Source of the DNA: an uncultured Syntrophobacteraceae bacterium | GTDB lineage: Bacteria; Desulfobacterota; Syntrophobacteria; Syntrophobacterales; Syntrophobacteraceae | NCBI GenBank assembly: GCA_937889795.1 | Contig: CALBZH010000140.1 | Coordinates: 1-5,770 of the forward strand | Direction: 5' to 3' | DNA: 5,770 bases | Notes under the pieces: generated by a model | The model's input: only the letters and a program-made list of their open reading frames with translations | What the model was told of the DNA's origin: nothing | Database searches by the model: none | Position numbers and translations under genes: made by a program | In this document: piece by piece, positions 5,354 to 5,770 of the stretch | How the letters are laid out: each line of letters starts with the position of its first letter | Numbering within the stretch: position 1 is the stretch's first letter

Positions 5354-5721
5354 CTACATCACATTCCGGATGCCCTCGCTGACGTTGCATGCAAACGTTT
5401 CGAAATTTTTCCTGAATCGCTGGCGAAGACTATCCGCCTGTCTTTGATAGGCCTCCTTGTCCTGCCAGGTGTTGACCGGATTGAGCATGTCCGATGGAAC
5501 CCCCGGACATTCCTTGGGGACGGAAAGTCCGAAGTAGGGCTCTTGAGCAAATTCGACGCTGTCCAGTTTGCCGTCAAGGGCGGCGTGCACCATGTTGCGG
5601 GTGTACTCGATCTTGATCCGATGTCCCTCCCCGTATGGCCCCCCTGTCCATCCAGTGTTCACAAGCCAGCAGCAGCTGCCATGCTGGTTGATCTTTTTCC
5701 CGAGCAGCTCCGCGTAAACGA
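5354..5721 (-). CDS. pckA: Phosphoenolpyruvate carboxykinase (ATP), C-terminal fragment (partial at contig end)
   Basis: This is the last 121 residues of the cytoplasmic enzyme that converts oxaloacetate and ATP to phosphoenolpyruvate, ADP and CO2 in gluconeogenesis; the 5' part is lost at the contig end. The fragment begins VYAELLGKK and contains WLVNTGWTGGPYG (18-30 of the fragment), then HRIKIEYTR (33-41). In this family the Arg and Thr of RIxIxxT (here Arg34 and Thr40) correspond to the nucleotide-binding Arg449 and Thr455 of E. coli PckA, from memory. FGLSVPKECPGVP, LNPVNTW and the helical tail ending FETFACNVSEGIRNVM also match the family C-terminus. The Walker A and metal-binding residues would lie upstream and are not present. 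The reading frame is open across the GTG codon at 5662, which is an internal Val of VNTGW and not a start. The DUF1614 gene follows 23 bp downstream. Confidence 0.95.
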
Positions 5722-5770
5722 AGATCGGAAGAGCGTCGTGTAGGGAAAGAGTGTAGATCTCGGTGGTCGC
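5722..5770. other. Illumina TruSeq universal (P5-side) adapter, not biological
   Basis: The sequence from 5722 to the end matches the reverse complement of the TruSeq universal adapter, beginning AGATCGGAAGAGCGTCGTGT and continuing to GGTGGTCGC. The biological insert ends at 5721, inside pckA. This is read directly from the sequence. Confidence 0.98.

Noticed and set aside
4764..5447. Plus-strand open frame of 227 codons opposite the DUF1614 gene.
   Set aside because: The translation is His/Arg/Glu-rich and low in complexity, as expected from the complement of a hydrophobic membrane protein; the minus-strand DUF1614 signatures are decisive.
35..5734. 13-bp terminal inverted repeats (GCTCTTCCGATCT at 35-47 and AGATCGGAAGAGC at 5722-5734) that look like transposon ends.
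   Set aside because: These are the complementary shared parts of the two TruSeq adapters, and no transposase or target duplication is present.

Overview
The window is an assembled metagenomic or draft contig that still carries Illumina TruSeq adapter sequence at both ends (1-47 and 5722-5770). Only 48-5721 is biological. The content is bacterial: densely packed genes, moderately high G+C, clear Shine-Dalgarno sites and protein families typical of Gram-negative bacteria. The CvpA-MazG pair, the short-chain dehydrogenase type and an ATP-type PEP carboxykinase next to a DUF1614 membrane protein would fit a Desulfobacterota (deltaproteobacterial) or similar anaerobe. That placement is a low-confidence inference; no marker gene settles it.

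Left block (48-3072, all minus strand). In transcription order it holds a short-chain dehydrogenase/reductase (3072-2278, GTG start), a 237-bp gap with a plausible sigma-70 promoter, a 478-residue protein with a histidine-kinase-like HELRN box but no ATPase domain (2040-604), and after 108 bp the start of a membrane-anchored Cache-type sensor protein (495-48), which is cut by the left contig end. The last two may form one signalling unit whose output domain lies beyond the contig.

Middle block (3366-4651, plus strand). A divergent region of about 290 bp separates the SDR gene from a cvpA-type membrane protein gene. The latter overlaps by 4 bases (ATGA) with a mazG-type nucleoside triphosphate pyrophosphohydrolase gene. 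A promoter is visible just upstream of the pair.

Right block (4659-5721, minus strand). The C-terminal third or less of an ATP-dependent phosphoenolpyruvate carboxykinase (cut by the right contig end) is followed after 23 bp by a DUF1614 multi-pass membrane protein gene, probably one operon. It converges on mazG with only 7 bp between the stop codons.

I see no mobile element, CRISPR array, tRNA or rRNA. The content looks like ordinary chromosomal DNA. The item least explained by known families is the 478-residue HELRN protein; the most practically important observation is the adapter sequence at both ends and the false protein tails it creates.
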